A program made the position numbers and the translations under genes. A stretch of 23,947 nt of DNA from RGIG3994 sp964461635. Its GTDB lineage: Bacteria > Bacillota > Clostridia > Oscillospirales > CAG-272. The stretch covers positions 1-23,947 of the forward strand of contig CAYWVC010000020.1 of assembly GCA_964461635.1 (NCBI GenBank), read 5' to 3'. Shown here in pieces: positions 6,550 through 13,723 of this stretch. Numbering within the stretch: position 1 is the stretch's first letter; each line of letters opens with the position of its first letter. The notes below the pieces were generated by a model that had not been told where the DNA came from, did not search any database, and saw only the letters and a program-made list of their open reading frames with translations.

Positions 6550-8262
6550 ATGCAGAAGATCAAAAAAATAATTGCTGTCGAAATAAAAAAAGCGGTTGAC
6601 GGCATAAAACCGGACAATACCGTTGACGTTGATTCTATTGTAAGTATGATGGAATATCCGCCCGACCGCGCAATGGGTGATATTGCGTTGCCGTGCTTTA
6701 AGCTGAGTCGGGAGCTCAGGCGTGCTCCCGCTATGATCGCTACGGCGATTGCCGATGAACTTGAATGCTCGGCAATCGAAAAAGCCGACGCGGTCAACGG
6801 ATATCTTAACATCTTTATTTCGGATGAATATATCTGCCGTGAGGTGGTGACCGAGATCCTTGCGGAGGGCAGTGACTACGGCAAAAACAACGACGGAGAG
6901 GGAAAGACCGTCGTCCTTGACTATTCGTCGCCCAACATAGCGAAGCCATTCCACCTCGGGCATCTCGGCACGACGGTCATCGGACATTCGCTACGCAAGC
7001 TTTTTGAATTCTCGGGGTATAAGTGCATCGGCGTCAACCACCTCGGGGATTGGGGGACCTCGTTCGGAAAACAGATCGTAGCTTATAAGAAATGGGGAAG
7101 CAGGGAGGAAATCGAGCGCCTCGGCGTTGACGGCCTTGTCTCGCTTTACGTGCGGTTCCACGAAGAGGCGGAGAAGAATCCCGCGCTGTTTGACGAGGCC
7201 CGAGCCGAATTTACGAAGCTTGAGAACGGGGATGCCGAGAATACCGAGCTGTGGAAATGGTTTATCTCCATAAGCCTTGATGAATACAAAAAAACGTACA
7301 GACAGCTTGATATAACGTTTGATTATTATACCGGGGAGAGCTTCTATACCGACAAAATGCCGGCACAGGTCGAAAAGCTTCGCACGATGGGACTGCTTAA
7401 GATAGACGACGGCGCATCGATCGTCGATCTTTCCGAATACGGAATGCCCCCGTGTCTGATACTTAAGCGCGACGGCTCCACTCTTTATCCCGCCCGTGAT
7501 ATTGCTGCCGCAGTGTATCGCCACGATACGTTTGATTTTGACCGCTGTGTTTACGTTACCTCGGCGGGGCAATCGCTGCACTTTGCACAGTGGTTCAAGG
7601 TAGTCGAACTGATGGGCTACGGTTGGGCGGATAAGCTCGTCCACGTGCCGTACGGAACTATGTCGCTGAACGGAGAGAAGCTCGGTACCCGCACAGGAAA
7701 CGTCGTTTGGCTCAAGCAGCTTATGAATATGTCCATAGATAAAGTGCGCGGCGTGATCGAGGAAAAGAACCCCGGCTTGCCGAACAAGGACGAGGTAGCC
7801 GAGGAGGTCGGAGTCGGTGCTATCGTTTTCAACTATCTGTCTAACAGCCGGATCAAGGACATAAGCTTTGATCTTGAATCGGCACTTGATTTTAACGGGA
7901 ACACCGGACCTTACGTTCAGTATACCTACGCGCGGTGCTGTTCGATACTCTCAAAGGCGGGGAATGAGCCGACGGACGGAAAGCTCGTAATATCCGATCC
8001 TACCGAATCGGCACTTGCCAAGACCCTCTCCCGTTTCCCGGAGAAGGTCAGGGAGGCTCTTGCGTCATACGAGCCCTCGATAATGACGCGCTATATACTT
8101 GACGTCGCATCGGATTTCAATCGGTTTTATCACGATTGTCAGATCCTTTCCGCGTCCGATCCGACAGTGCGCACATCACGCATAAAGCTAACGCAGGCGA
8201 CGAAAACAGTGCTCGGAAACGCCTTTGAGCTCATCTGTCTGAAAAAGCCCGAACAAATTTGA
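6550..8262 (+). CDS. argS: Arginyl-tRNA synthetase
   Basis: ArgRS is a class I synthetase that charges tRNA-Arg in the cytoplasm. The 570-aa length is normal. The N-terminal Add-1 domain (about 1-115) precedes the Rossmann fold with DYSSPNIAKPFHLGHLG, including the HIGH-type motif H135-L-G-H138. The second signature region reads MSLNGEKLGTRTGNVV around K377, where ArgRS proteins usually differ from canonical KMSKS. The C-terminal anticodon-binding domain follows NTGPYVQYTYAR and ends with RYILDVASDFNRFYHDCQI, as in the family. ATG 6550 has AAAGGAG at 6534-6540, 9 nt upstream. It lies 15 nt after the deacylase gene and 27 nt before the yebC-family gene. No T-box leader is possible in the short gap, so its expression probably follows the operon promoter. 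Confidence 0.96.
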   Translation: MQKIKKIIAVEIKKAVDGIKPDNTVDVDSIVSMMEYPPDRAMGDIALPCFKLSRELRRAPAMIATAIADELECSAIEKADAVNGYLNIFISDEYICREVVTEILAEGSDYGKNNDGEGKTVVLDYSSPNIAKPFHLGHLGTTVIGHSLRKLFEFSGYKCIGVNHLGDWGTSFGKQIVAYKKWGSREEIERLGVDGLVSLYVRFHEEAEKNPALFDEARAEFTKLENGDAENTELWKWFISISLDEYKKTYRQLDITFDYYTGESFYTDKMPAQVEKLRTMGLLKIDDGASIVDLSEYGMPPCLILKRDGSTLYPARDIAAAVYRHDTFDFDRCVYVTSAGQSLHFAQWFKVVELMGYGWADKLVHVPYGTMSLNGEKLGTRTGNVVWLKQLMNMSIDKVRGVIEEKNPGLPNKDEVAEEVGVGAIVFNYLSNSRIKDISFDLESALDFNGNTGPYVQYTYARCCSILSKAGNEPTDGKLVISDPTESALAKTLSRFPEKVREALASYEPSIMTRYILDVASDFNRFYHDCQILSASDPTVRTSRIKLTQATKTVLGNAFELICLKKPEQI

Positions 8263-8289
8263 AAATATTTATTACAGAGGTATAAGAAT

Positions 8290-9021
8290 ATGTCAGGACA
8301 CAGCAAATGGAAGAACATTATGCACAAGAAGGGGAAGACCGACGCTCAGCGTGCCTCGGTCTTCACAAAGATCAGCAAGGAGATCGTGATCGCAGTCAAG
8401 GCGGGCGGGGGAGATCCCAACAGCAACTCAAAGCTCCGCGAGCTTATCCTTAAGGCTAAGGCGAACAACGTCCCGAACGATAACGTTGAGAGAACGATAA
8501 AGAAGGCTCTCGGAAGCGACAGCGCCAATTACGAGGAGATCACTTACGAGGGCTACGGTCCGGGGGGCGTCGCGGTTATCGTACGTGCGGCTACCGACAA
8601 CCGTAACCGTACCGCCGGCGACGTTCGCCATTATTTTGACAAGTTCGGCGGAAATATGGGCACTACCGGATGCGTGAGCTTTATGTTTACCGAGAAGGGG
8701 CTTATTATTATAAGCGACGAGGACGAGGAGCTTGACGAGGATAAGCTGATGGAGGATGCTATGGAGTGCGGAGCGGAGGATTTCGTTCGAGACGGTGATA
8801 TTTACGAGATCTACACCGAAACGTCAGACCTTTACGACGTGCGTGACTCACTTGTGAAGCTTGGGTATACCGTGGATTCAGCCGAGCCCGATATGGTTCC
8901 GTCTACCTACGTTACTCTTGAGGATGAGGAAGCGATAAGGCATATGGGACTGTTGCTTGACTCACTTGAGGACAACGACGATGTGCAGAACGTTTATCAT
9001 AACTGGAAAAATTGCGATTGA
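8290..9021 (+). CDS. yebC: YebC/PmpR family protein
   Basis: YebC-family proteins are widespread; some were described as DNA-binding regulators, and more recent work links members to translation through difficult proline-rich stretches. The 243-aa product starts with the invariant MSGHSKWKNIMHKKGKTDAQRA stretch (8290 onward) and continues with FTKISKEIVIAVKAGGGDP, NNVPNDNVERTIKKA, YEGYGPGGVAVIV and the RHYFDKFGGNMG segment. The middle is strongly acidic (DEDEELDEDKLMEDAMECGAED). Family length is normal. ATG 8290 has AGAGG at 8276-8280. It is the last gene of the first operon; a strong bidirectional terminator begins 3 nt after its stop. Whether this member acts on DNA or on ribosomes cannot be read from sequence alone. 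Confidence 0.94.
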   Translation: MSGHSKWKNIMHKKGKTDAQRASVFTKISKEIVIAVKAGGGDPNSNSKLRELILKAKANNVPNDNVERTIKKALGSDSANYEEITYEGYGPGGVAVIVRAATDNRNRTAGDVRHYFDKFGGNMGTTGCVSFMFTEKGLIIISDEDEELDEDKLMEDAMECGAEDFVRDGDIYEIYTETSDLYDVRDSLVKLGYTVDSAEPDMVPSTYVTLEDEEAIRHMGLLLDSLEDNDDVQNVYHNWKNCD

Positions 9022-9023
9022 GT

Positions 9024-9067
9024 ATAAAAAAGCTCTCTGCCTAAGCTTAGGCAGAGAGCTTTTTTAT
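9024..9067. terminator. Bidirectional intrinsic terminator between yebC and melA
   Basis: Positions 9024-9067 form a perfect 44-nt palindrome. The GC-containing core at 9031-9060 (AGCTCTCTGCCTA and its complement) is flanked by five A on the left and five T on the right, so the RNA from either strand makes a stable hairpin followed by a U-run. It separates the convergent yebC (+) and melA-like (-) genes and would end both transcripts. Confidence 0.95.
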
Positions 9068-9072
9068 GTTTC

Positions 9073-10392
9073 TCAGTGGAATTCGGGCAGCCAGCTTCCG
9101 TGCGTGGCGATGAGGTCGTCACAAAGCGAAACGATCTCGTCGATCGTCAGCTCGGAGCCGGTGTGCGGATCGAGCATTGCCGCCTGATAGATGGCTTCTT
9201 TCTTGTGCGTGTGAGCCGCCTCAATTGTGAGGAGCTGAACGTTTATGTTGGTTCTGTTCATCGCGGCGCAGATCTCAGGGAGCTCGCCGACGTAGGTGGG
9301 AAGTATACCGCGGTTGTTGACCACGCAGGGAACCTCTACGCAGGCATTTTGCGGGAGGTTGGTGATAAGTCCGGTGTTGATGACGTTACCGCCGATCATA
9401 TCGGGCTTGTTCGTTACGACAGCCTCCATTATTCTGGCGGCGTACTCGGTCGAGCGCTTGTGGGTGAAGTCGGATTCAAGGGTCGCGCGGAGCTCCTTCC
9501 ACTTTTCCTCGTGCTTTATGCAGCGGCGGGGATATTCGTCAAGCGGAATGCGATAGCGGTCGATGAGCTCGGGGTGCGTGCTCTTTATGAAGAAAGAGTT
9601 GTATTCCGCATTGTGTTCGCTTGATTCGGTTACGTAGTATCCGAAGCGGCGGATGTACTCAAGTCTGACAAGGTCCTTGAAGTCCTCGGGCGGGTTGTCG
9701 AGTATTTCGTTGGCGCGGCGTCTGATCTCGGGATAGAGGTCGTTTCCGTCGGCGTCGTAGCACTCAAGGAGCCACGCCATATGGTTGATGCCTGCGATCT
9801 TTTCTTTAACGGGCTGCTTCGGGGTCATACCGAGCTCCTTGAACAGAGTCTTGGTGCAGACCTGTACGCTGTGGCAAAGACCTACGGTGCGCACGTCGGT
9901 GTATCTCTGCATATATCCGGACAGCATTGCCATAGGATTCGTGTAGTTGAGGAAGAGTGCGTTCGGGCAGACCTGCATAATATCCTCGGCAAAATCGTCA
10001 AGCACCGGGATGGTACGAAGTGCGCGGAATATACCGCCGATGCCGAGGGTGTCGGCTATCGTCTGGCGCAGACCGTGCTTCTTGGGCACCTCGAAATCGA
10101 TTATAGTGCAGGGATCGTAAAGCCCTACCTGTATGGCATTGACCACGAAATCGGCACCGCGGAGCGCTTCCTTGCGGTTTTCCACTCCGACGTACTTTGT
10201 GATCTTGCATCTGTCGTCGTTAAGATTGTGGTTAAACGCGCATATGATGCGGTAGGTATCCTCCAATCTTCCGGCGTCGATGTCGTAGAGCGCAAGCTCA
10301 AAATCGCGCAGCGGCTCGCAGAGCATCATATCGCCCATAACGTTTCTGGCGAATACGGCACTACCCGCGCCCATAAATGTCATTTTTCCCAT
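9073..10392 (-). CDS. melA: GH4 family alpha-galactosidase, MelA-like
   Basis: GH4 enzymes hydrolyse glycosides by an unusual redox-elimination route needing NAD+ and a divalent metal, usually Mn2+. The 439-aa protein has the N-terminal dinucleotide motif FMGAGSAVF at 6-14, NYTNPMAM (N149-M156), the metal-ligand region GLCHSVQ with C173-H174, GINHMAW with H204, and TESSEHNAEYNSFFIK, all typical of the MelA branch. It ends with a DDLIATHGSWLP stretch like E. coli MelA. I chose ATG 10392 because AAAGGA (10408-10403) lies 10 nt upstream and translation then begins just before the GAGS motif; an upstream in-frame extension has no support. It is the only - strand gene and is divergent from the araC-type gene. 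No signal peptide is seen, so it acts in the cytoplasm on imported, unphosphorylated sugar. Alpha-galacturonidase or another GH4 specificity is possible. Confidence 0.9.
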   Translation of the reverse strand: MGKMTFMGAGSAVFARNVMGDMMLCEPLRDFELALYDIDAGRLEDTYRIICAFNHNLNDDRCKITKYVGVENRKEALRGADFVVNAIQVGLYDPCTIIDFEVPKKHGLRQTIADTLGIGGIFRALRTIPVLDDFAEDIMQVCPNALFLNYTNPMAMLSGYMQRYTDVRTVGLCHSVQVCTKTLFKELGMTPKQPVKEKIAGINHMAWLLECYDADGNDLYPEIRRRANEILDNPPEDFKDLVRLEYIRRFGYYVTESSEHNAEYNSFFIKSTHPELIDRYRIPLDEYPRRCIKHEEKWKELRATLESDFTHKRSTEYAARIMEAVVTNKPDMIGGNVINTGLITNLPQNACVEVPCVVNNRGILPTYVGELPEICAAMNRTNINVQLLTIEAAHTHKKEAIYQAAMLDPHTGSELTIDEIVSLCDDLIATHGSWLPEFH

Positions 10393-10446
10393 AATGATTT
10401 TTTCCTTTCCGATATGATTATTTTTTGTTAAATTTTGCTTCCGCAC

Positions 10447-10475
10447 TTGAAATTTCTCGGATTGTGTTTTATACT
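10447..10475 (+). promoter_or_regulatory. Predicted promoter of the araC-type regulator and aldolase genes
   Basis: TTGAAA (10447-10452), a 17-nt spacer and TATACT (10470-10475) match the -35 and -10 consensus at five of six positions each. Transcription would start near 10482, about 86 nt before the regulator ATG at 10568. The melA promoter on the opposite strand uses the same two hexamers and spacer length and overlaps this one completely. Confidence 0.65.
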
Positions 10476-10481
10476 ATTATA

Positions 10482-10510
10482 AGTATAATACTGTTTGCGC
10501 AAAATTTCAA
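10482..10510 (-). promoter_or_regulatory. Predicted promoter of the melA-like gene
   Basis: On the - strand, TTGAAA (10510-10505), a 17-nt spacer and TATACT (10487-10482) form a good promoter. Transcription would start near 10475, giving a leader of about 83 nt before the ATG at 10392. The palindrome TTTGCGCAAA occupies positions 10494-10503 inside the spacer, so a protein bound there would block RNA polymerase. Confidence 0.7.
10494..10503. promoter_or_regulatory. Candidate operator 1, TTTGCGCAAA palindrome
   Basis: This is a perfect 10-bp palindrome between the -35 and -10 boxes of the melA promoter, and just downstream of the predicted start of the divergent transcript. A copy of its 8-bp core is found 45 bp away (centre to centre). 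The position suggests repression of melA and possibly autorepression of the regulator. The binding protein is not established. Confidence 0.5.
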
Positions 10511-10539
10511 TAACAGGCTTGACTTTTTTTATAACAAAG

Positions 10540-10547
10540 TTGCGCAA
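10540..10547. promoter_or_regulatory. Candidate operator 2, TTGCGCAA palindrome
   Basis: This is the second copy of the TTGCGCAA core, in the regulator leader 20 nt before its ATG and about 65-72 nt upstream of the predicted melA start. Spacing to the first copy is 45 bp centre to centre, near a whole number of helical turns (about 4.3), so cooperative binding is conceivable but not shown. Confidence 0.45.
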
Positions 10548-10567
10548 AGCGGCAAGAAAGGTTTGAT

Positions 10568-11473
10568 ATGTGCTCACAGCTCAAGGTTGATGAACGCGGC
10601 TACGAACTAAAGACTCACGGTACCGCAGATTTTCCGATCACCGCGTCGTATACGAGGATCTCGCGCTACGACGGCAGACGGTTCTGCTATCATTGGCACA
10701 ACGAGCCGGAGTTTACCGTTATTGTTAGCGGAAGTATGGATTATCAGGTGAACGACGGGATATTTCATCTTATCGAGGGGCAGGGGATACTTGTCAATTC
10801 GAATATGCTTCATTCGGCGTGGAACTTAACGGGCGACTGCGAATATTTGCCCGTTAACTTTGATCCCGGTCTGGTGTTTGGTCCCGACAGTAACCGAATA
10901 TGGCGGAAATACGCGCTGCCGCTCTTTGATTCACCGGCGTTGCCGTGCCTTGTGTTCGATCCGAAGAGCGGAGACGGCGAGGGCAGAGTGATAGAACTGT
11001 TCCGCGAGATCGGCGAGCTTTGCATATCAAGACCTGCAAAATACGAGCTGTGCGTTATGGAAAGGCTCTACGAGGCGATGCGGCTGATGCTTCAAAAGGC
11101 GGACGCGGAGGTTTCCGGTGTCGGCGGCGTACATATGATGAAGCAGGTGGCAAGGATCAAAAGCGTTATAGATCACGTCGAGGCGCATTACCGCGAGCAA
11201 ATGACGCTTGATACGCTTGCGTCGGTCTGCGATCTCAGCCATTCGGAATTCTGCCGTTGCTTTAAGAGCGTTATGCGGCAGACCCCGACCGAGTACGTTA
11301 ACCGTGTGCGGATACGGAAATCGCTCCCGATGCTGCTTTCGGAAAAATACACGGTGACCGAGATAGCCGACCGTTGCGGATTTTCGGGATCAAGTTATTT
11401 TGCCGAGCTTTTTAAAAGGTATATGTTATGCACTCCGAAGGAATACGTAAAAAAGGCGAGGGCATCGCAATGA
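10568..11473 (+). CDS. AraC-family transcriptional regulator with N-terminal cupin-like sensor
   Basis: The 301-aa protein has an N-terminal cupin-like ligand domain (HWHNEPEFTVIVSGSMDYQVN, then IEGQGILVNSNMLHS) and a C-terminal AraC/XylS DNA-binding domain from about 190. The first helix-turn-helix (about 212-238) holds LDTLASVCDLSHSEFCRCFK and the second (about 260-285) holds VTEIADRCGFSGSSYFAELFKR, ending with TPKEYV. Such proteins usually sense a sugar and control adjacent sugar genes. ATG 10568 has GAAAGG at 10556-10561, 6 nt upstream. It is divergent from the melA-like gene and 26 nt ahead of the aldolase-family gene, so it probably controls one or both. The ligand is unknown; an alpha-galactoside such as melibiose or raffinose is a guess from the neighbour. 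Confidence 0.88.
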   Translation: MCSQLKVDERGYELKTHGTADFPITASYTRISRYDGRRFCYHWHNEPEFTVIVSGSMDYQVNDGIFHLIEGQGILVNSNMLHSAWNLTGDCEYLPVNFDPGLVFGPDSNRIWRKYALPLFDSPALPCLVFDPKSGDGEGRVIELFREIGELCISRPAKYELCVMERLYEAMRLMLQKADAEVSGVGGVHMMKQVARIKSVIDHVEAHYREQMTLDTLASVCDLSHSEFCRCFKSVMRQTPTEYVNRVRIRKSLPMLLSEKYTVTEIADRCGFSGSSYFAELFKRYMLCTPKEYVKKARASQ

Positions 11474-11499
11474 CCGATGCCTAAATGGGAGATTGCCAG

Positions 11500-12786
11500 A
11501 TGAAGATAGTTGATATAAGCCCGGCGGAAAAGATAGCGCGTACTATGACGCGCCTTTACGGTAACCGTTTGACCACGACGTCGGGGGGGAACCTGTCTAT
11601 AATGGACGGTGACGGTAATTTGTGGATATCGCCGTCGGGAGTTGATAAAGCTCACTTGACCGCAGACGACATAATGAAGGTAACGCCTGACGGTGTGGTA
11701 GAAGGCAAGCACAGACCGTCGACCGAATATCCTTTTCATATGGCGATCCTTCGCTCTCGCCCCGATCTTCACGTCGTCCTGCACGCGCACCCTGCGGCAC
11801 TCGTGGCTTACAGCCTTGAACGTAAGCTCCCCGAGCTTGATATAGTTCCGGGTGTGTCGGAGCTTTGCGGTAAGATCGCGATAGCAAAATATGCCCTCCC
11901 CGGCAGTGCTAAACTGGGTGAACTGATCGCAACCGAATTCGCACGCGGGTGTGATACCGTTTTGCTTGAGAATCACGGAGTCGTGTTGGGGGCGGAAAGT
12001 CTTGAGAAGGCTTATGCGATGTTCGAAGCTCTTGATTTTGCCGCAAGGATCGGGATAGCCTCCGCTATGCTGAAAAAGGAATATCGGGTGCTTGATATGG
12101 CTCAGCGGGCGTTAAAGTCCCGTCTGCCGTTGCTTCCGAATGGGGAACTCGATCCGCCGCCCGAGGGTGATGCCGATCTGCGCGATGCGGTCGTGTCTAT
12201 GACCGCGAGGTGCTATAAGAATTCGCTCTTTACCGCCGCTACCGGAGTCTTTGCTGCAAGGGAGTCGGACGGGTCGTTCGTTATAACGCCGGATGATGAG
12301 GATCGCGGCACACTTACGGCGGATATGCTCGTGCGTGTCGGTAACGGGGGTGCCGAGCCCGGCAAGCTTGCCTCGCCCTACGCGGCATTGGCGGGGGCGA
12401 TATTTGCGGCTCATCCCGAAATAGGTGCGCTGGCGCTTGCAAGATGTCCGTACGCTATGGCATTTGCCGTAACTGGGGCGGAGTTTAACTCGCATCTCAT
12501 TCCGGAGGGTTACATATGCTTGCGTAACGTTGTCCGATATCCTTACGGGACGATAGAAAACGACCCGATGCGCATAGTCACCGGAATCAGTATGAAAACT
12601 CCGATTGCCTTCGTCGAAAACGACCTCGTCTTAATTGCCGGGACCGATCCGCTCAATGCTTACGATAGGTTGGAGGTCCTTGAATTCGGGGCTCGGTCAC
12701 TTTGCTACATTGAGGCGATGAACGGAAAGATCGCACCGATAAGTGACGGGGAGATACGTGAGATCGAGAAAGCCTTCGGGCTTTGA
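11500..12786 (+). CDS. Two-domain class II aldolase/adducin family protein, second domain degenerate
   Basis: Class II aldolase/adducin domains include zinc enzymes such as L-fuculose-1-phosphate aldolase. The 428-aa product contains two copies. The first (about 5-195) has TSGGNLSI, SPSGVDK, a candidate catalytic Glu in STEYPFH (E76), and zinc ligands H95 and H97 (LHAHPAA) and H159 (LENHG). The second (about 225-425) keeps the fold pattern but has A314-R-C316 in place of HAH, D375 in place of the third His and P293 in place of the Glu, so it looks inactive and perhaps structural. ATG 11500 is preferred, with GGGAG (11487-11491) 8 nt upstream; ATG 11485 is in frame but lacks a ribosome binding site. 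It follows the araC-type gene by 26 nt. The sugar phosphate substrate is unknown. No terminator is clear after it. Confidence 0.85.
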   Translation: MKIVDISPAEKIARTMTRLYGNRLTTTSGGNLSIMDGDGNLWISPSGVDKAHLTADDIMKVTPDGVVEGKHRPSTEYPFHMAILRSRPDLHVVLHAHPAALVAYSLERKLPELDIVPGVSELCGKIAIAKYALPGSAKLGELIATEFARGCDTVLLENHGVVLGAESLEKAYAMFEALDFAARIGIASAMLKKEYRVLDMAQRALKSRLPLLPNGELDPPPEGDADLRDAVVSMTARCYKNSLFTAATGVFAARESDGSFVITPDDEDRGTLTADMLVRVGNGGAEPGKLASPYAALAGAIFAAHPEIGALALARCPYAMAFAVTGAEFNSHLIPEGYICLRNVVRYPYGTIENDPMRIVTGISMKTPIAFVENDLVLIAGTDPLNAYDRLEVLEFGARSLCYIEAMNGKIAPISDGEIREIEKAFGL

Positions 12787-12825
12787 TATTTTTGCTTTTG
12801 CCGAAAAATAAAAGTCGGATACCTG

Positions 12826-12854
12826 TTTACAAAATTCAAAATATAGAGTACAAT
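12826..12854 (+). promoter_or_regulatory. Promoter of the pyrH-polC operon
   Basis: TTTACA (12826-12831), a 17-nt spacer and TACAAT (12849-12854) match the consensus at five of six positions each. Transcription would start near 12861, giving a leader of about 100 nt before pyrH. This explains expression of pyrH and the following genes independently of the aldolase gene upstream. Confidence 0.75.
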
Positions 12855-12861
12855 ATAGCTT

Positions 12862-12899
12862 AACGGTCAGACGCGTTAAACCGTTCGGGCTTGCCCCGA
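12862..12899 (+). other. Structured start of the pyrH leader RNA
   Basis: Two adjacent small hairpins can form right after the predicted transcription start: AACGGT (12862-12867) with ACCGTT (12880-12885), and TCGGG (12885-12889) with CCCGA (12895-12899). They share one base and so compete slightly. No U-run follows, so this is not a terminator. It matches no riboswitch I recognise. Confidence 0.35.
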
Positions 12900-12929
12900 G
12901 ACCGCGCTTGATTTTAAATAATAATTTAT

Positions 12930-12945
12930 GCCGCCGTAAGGCGGC
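12930..12945 (+). repeat. Leader hairpin before pyrH, copy 1 of a repeated element
   Basis: GCCGCC (12930-12935), loop GTAA (12936-12939) and GGCGGC (12940-12945) form a very stable stem capped by a GNRA-type tetraloop. It sits 5 nt ahead of the GGAG ribosome binding site of pyrH and follows an AT-rich stretch. A near copy precedes frr at 13697-13711. It overlaps a minimal frame ATG-CCG-CCG-TAA (12928-12939). Confidence 0.6.
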
Positions 12946-12960
12946 GGAACGGAGATAGTA

Positions 12961-13671
12961 ATGTCAGAAACAAAATACGGCAGAATATTGCTAAAGCTCT
13001 CGGGCGAGGCGATATCGGGCGGAGAAGCGGGAATTCTTGATTTTAAATTTATCGACCGTATTGCCGCGTCGATCAAAAAATGTACCGATGCCGGTGTCGG
13101 CGTCGCCATAATCGTCGGAGCGGGCAATATCTGGCGCGGAGCCAAGGGTGTCGGAATGGATCGCGCCCGAGCCGACAGTATGGGAATGCTTGCAACTATT
13201 ATAAACGCGTTGGGGCTTGAGGATGAATTTTGCCGTTGCGGTCTTGATGCGGTCGCTTTGTCGGCAATAGAGATCAATGAATTCGTGGAGCTTTACAGCC
13301 CTAAGCGCGCGAAGAAATACCTTGACGAGGGGAAAGTTGTCATAATAGGCGGAGGAACCGGCGATCCGTATTTTACTACCGATACCGCCGCGGTTCTGCG
13401 AGCTGCCGAGGTCGGTGCGGACGCGGCGTTCCTTGCGAAAAATATCGACGGAGTTTACACCGCCGATCCCAAAAAGGACAGCAGCGCAGTGCGCTATGAC
13501 GAGCTGACGTACCGTGAGATGATAGACCGCGAGCTTCACGCGATTGACCTTACTGCGGCATCCTTCTGTATGGAGAACGATATTACGACGTATCTCTTTG
13601 AGCTGAAGGATCCGGAGAATATCTATCGCGCTGTGTCGGGCGAAAAGGTCGGCACGGAGATACACAGATAA
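12961..13671 (+). CDS. pyrH: UMP kinase
   Basis: Bacterial UMP kinase is a hexameric amino-acid-kinase-fold enzyme that phosphorylates UMP to UDP, and it is usually regulated by GTP and UTP. The 236-aa protein begins YGRILLKLSGEAISG, then shows VGAGNIWRGA, a MGMLATIINALGLED stretch, VVIIGGGTGDPYFTTDTAAVLRAAE, and AKNIDGVYTADPKKD, all hallmark PyrH segments. Length is normal. ATG 12961 has GGAG at 12951-12954. It is the first gene of the second operon. In B. subtilis rpsB and tsf precede pyrH; here a sugar-related gene does. A stable hairpin lies immediately ahead of its ribosome binding site and may affect translation. Confidence 0.96.
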   Translation: MSETKYGRILLKLSGEAISGGEAGILDFKFIDRIAASIKKCTDAGVGVAIIVGAGNIWRGAKGVGMDRARADSMGMLATIINALGLEDEFCRCGLDAVALSAIEINEFVELYSPKRAKKYLDEGKVVIIGGGTGDPYFTTDTAAVLRAAEVGADAAFLAKNIDGVYTADPKKDSSAVRYDELTYREMIDRELHAIDLTAASFCMENDITTYLFELKDPENIYRAVSGEKVGTEIHR

Positions 13672-13696
13672 AAATATTTAAATAAAAATAAACTAT

Positions 13697-13711
13697 GCCG
13701 CCGTCGGCGGC
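13697..13711 (+). repeat. Leader hairpin before frr, copy 2 of a repeated element
   Basis: GCCGCC (13697-13702), loop GTC and GGCGGC (13706-13711) form a stable stem 2 nt before the GGAGG ribosome binding site of frr (13714-13718). The surrounding bases, an AT-rich stretch followed by ATGCCGCCGT and ACGGAG, match the pyrH copy closely. A ten-codon frame starting at ATG 13695 runs through the hairpin and ends in a TGA overlapping the frr ATG. Confidence 0.6.
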
Positions 13712-13723
13712 ACGGAGGTTATT

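Noticed and set aside
6028..6987. Long - strand open frame opposite the deacylase and argS genes
   Set aside because: It lies antisense to two well-identified genes; its product is rich in Arg, His and Phe without recognisable motifs, as expected for an antisense shadow.
9781..10431. + strand open frame of 216 codons opposite melA
   Set aside because: The - strand encodes a clear GH4 enzyme over the same bases; the + frame has no family signature.
10519..10535. TTGACT and TATAAC in the araC leader as an alternative promoter
   Set aside because: They are only about 5 nt apart, and neither finds a partner hexamer at 16-18 nt spacing.
12787..12820. Possible terminator after the aldolase gene
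   Set aside because: Only weak A/T pairing and a 4-bp CCGA/TCGG match are possible, and no T-run follows a stable stem.
12861..12960. Riboswitch or PyrR-type attenuator in the pyrH leader
   Set aside because: There are no terminator/antiterminator alternatives with a U-run and no recognised PyrR-binding loop; only small hairpins are seen.
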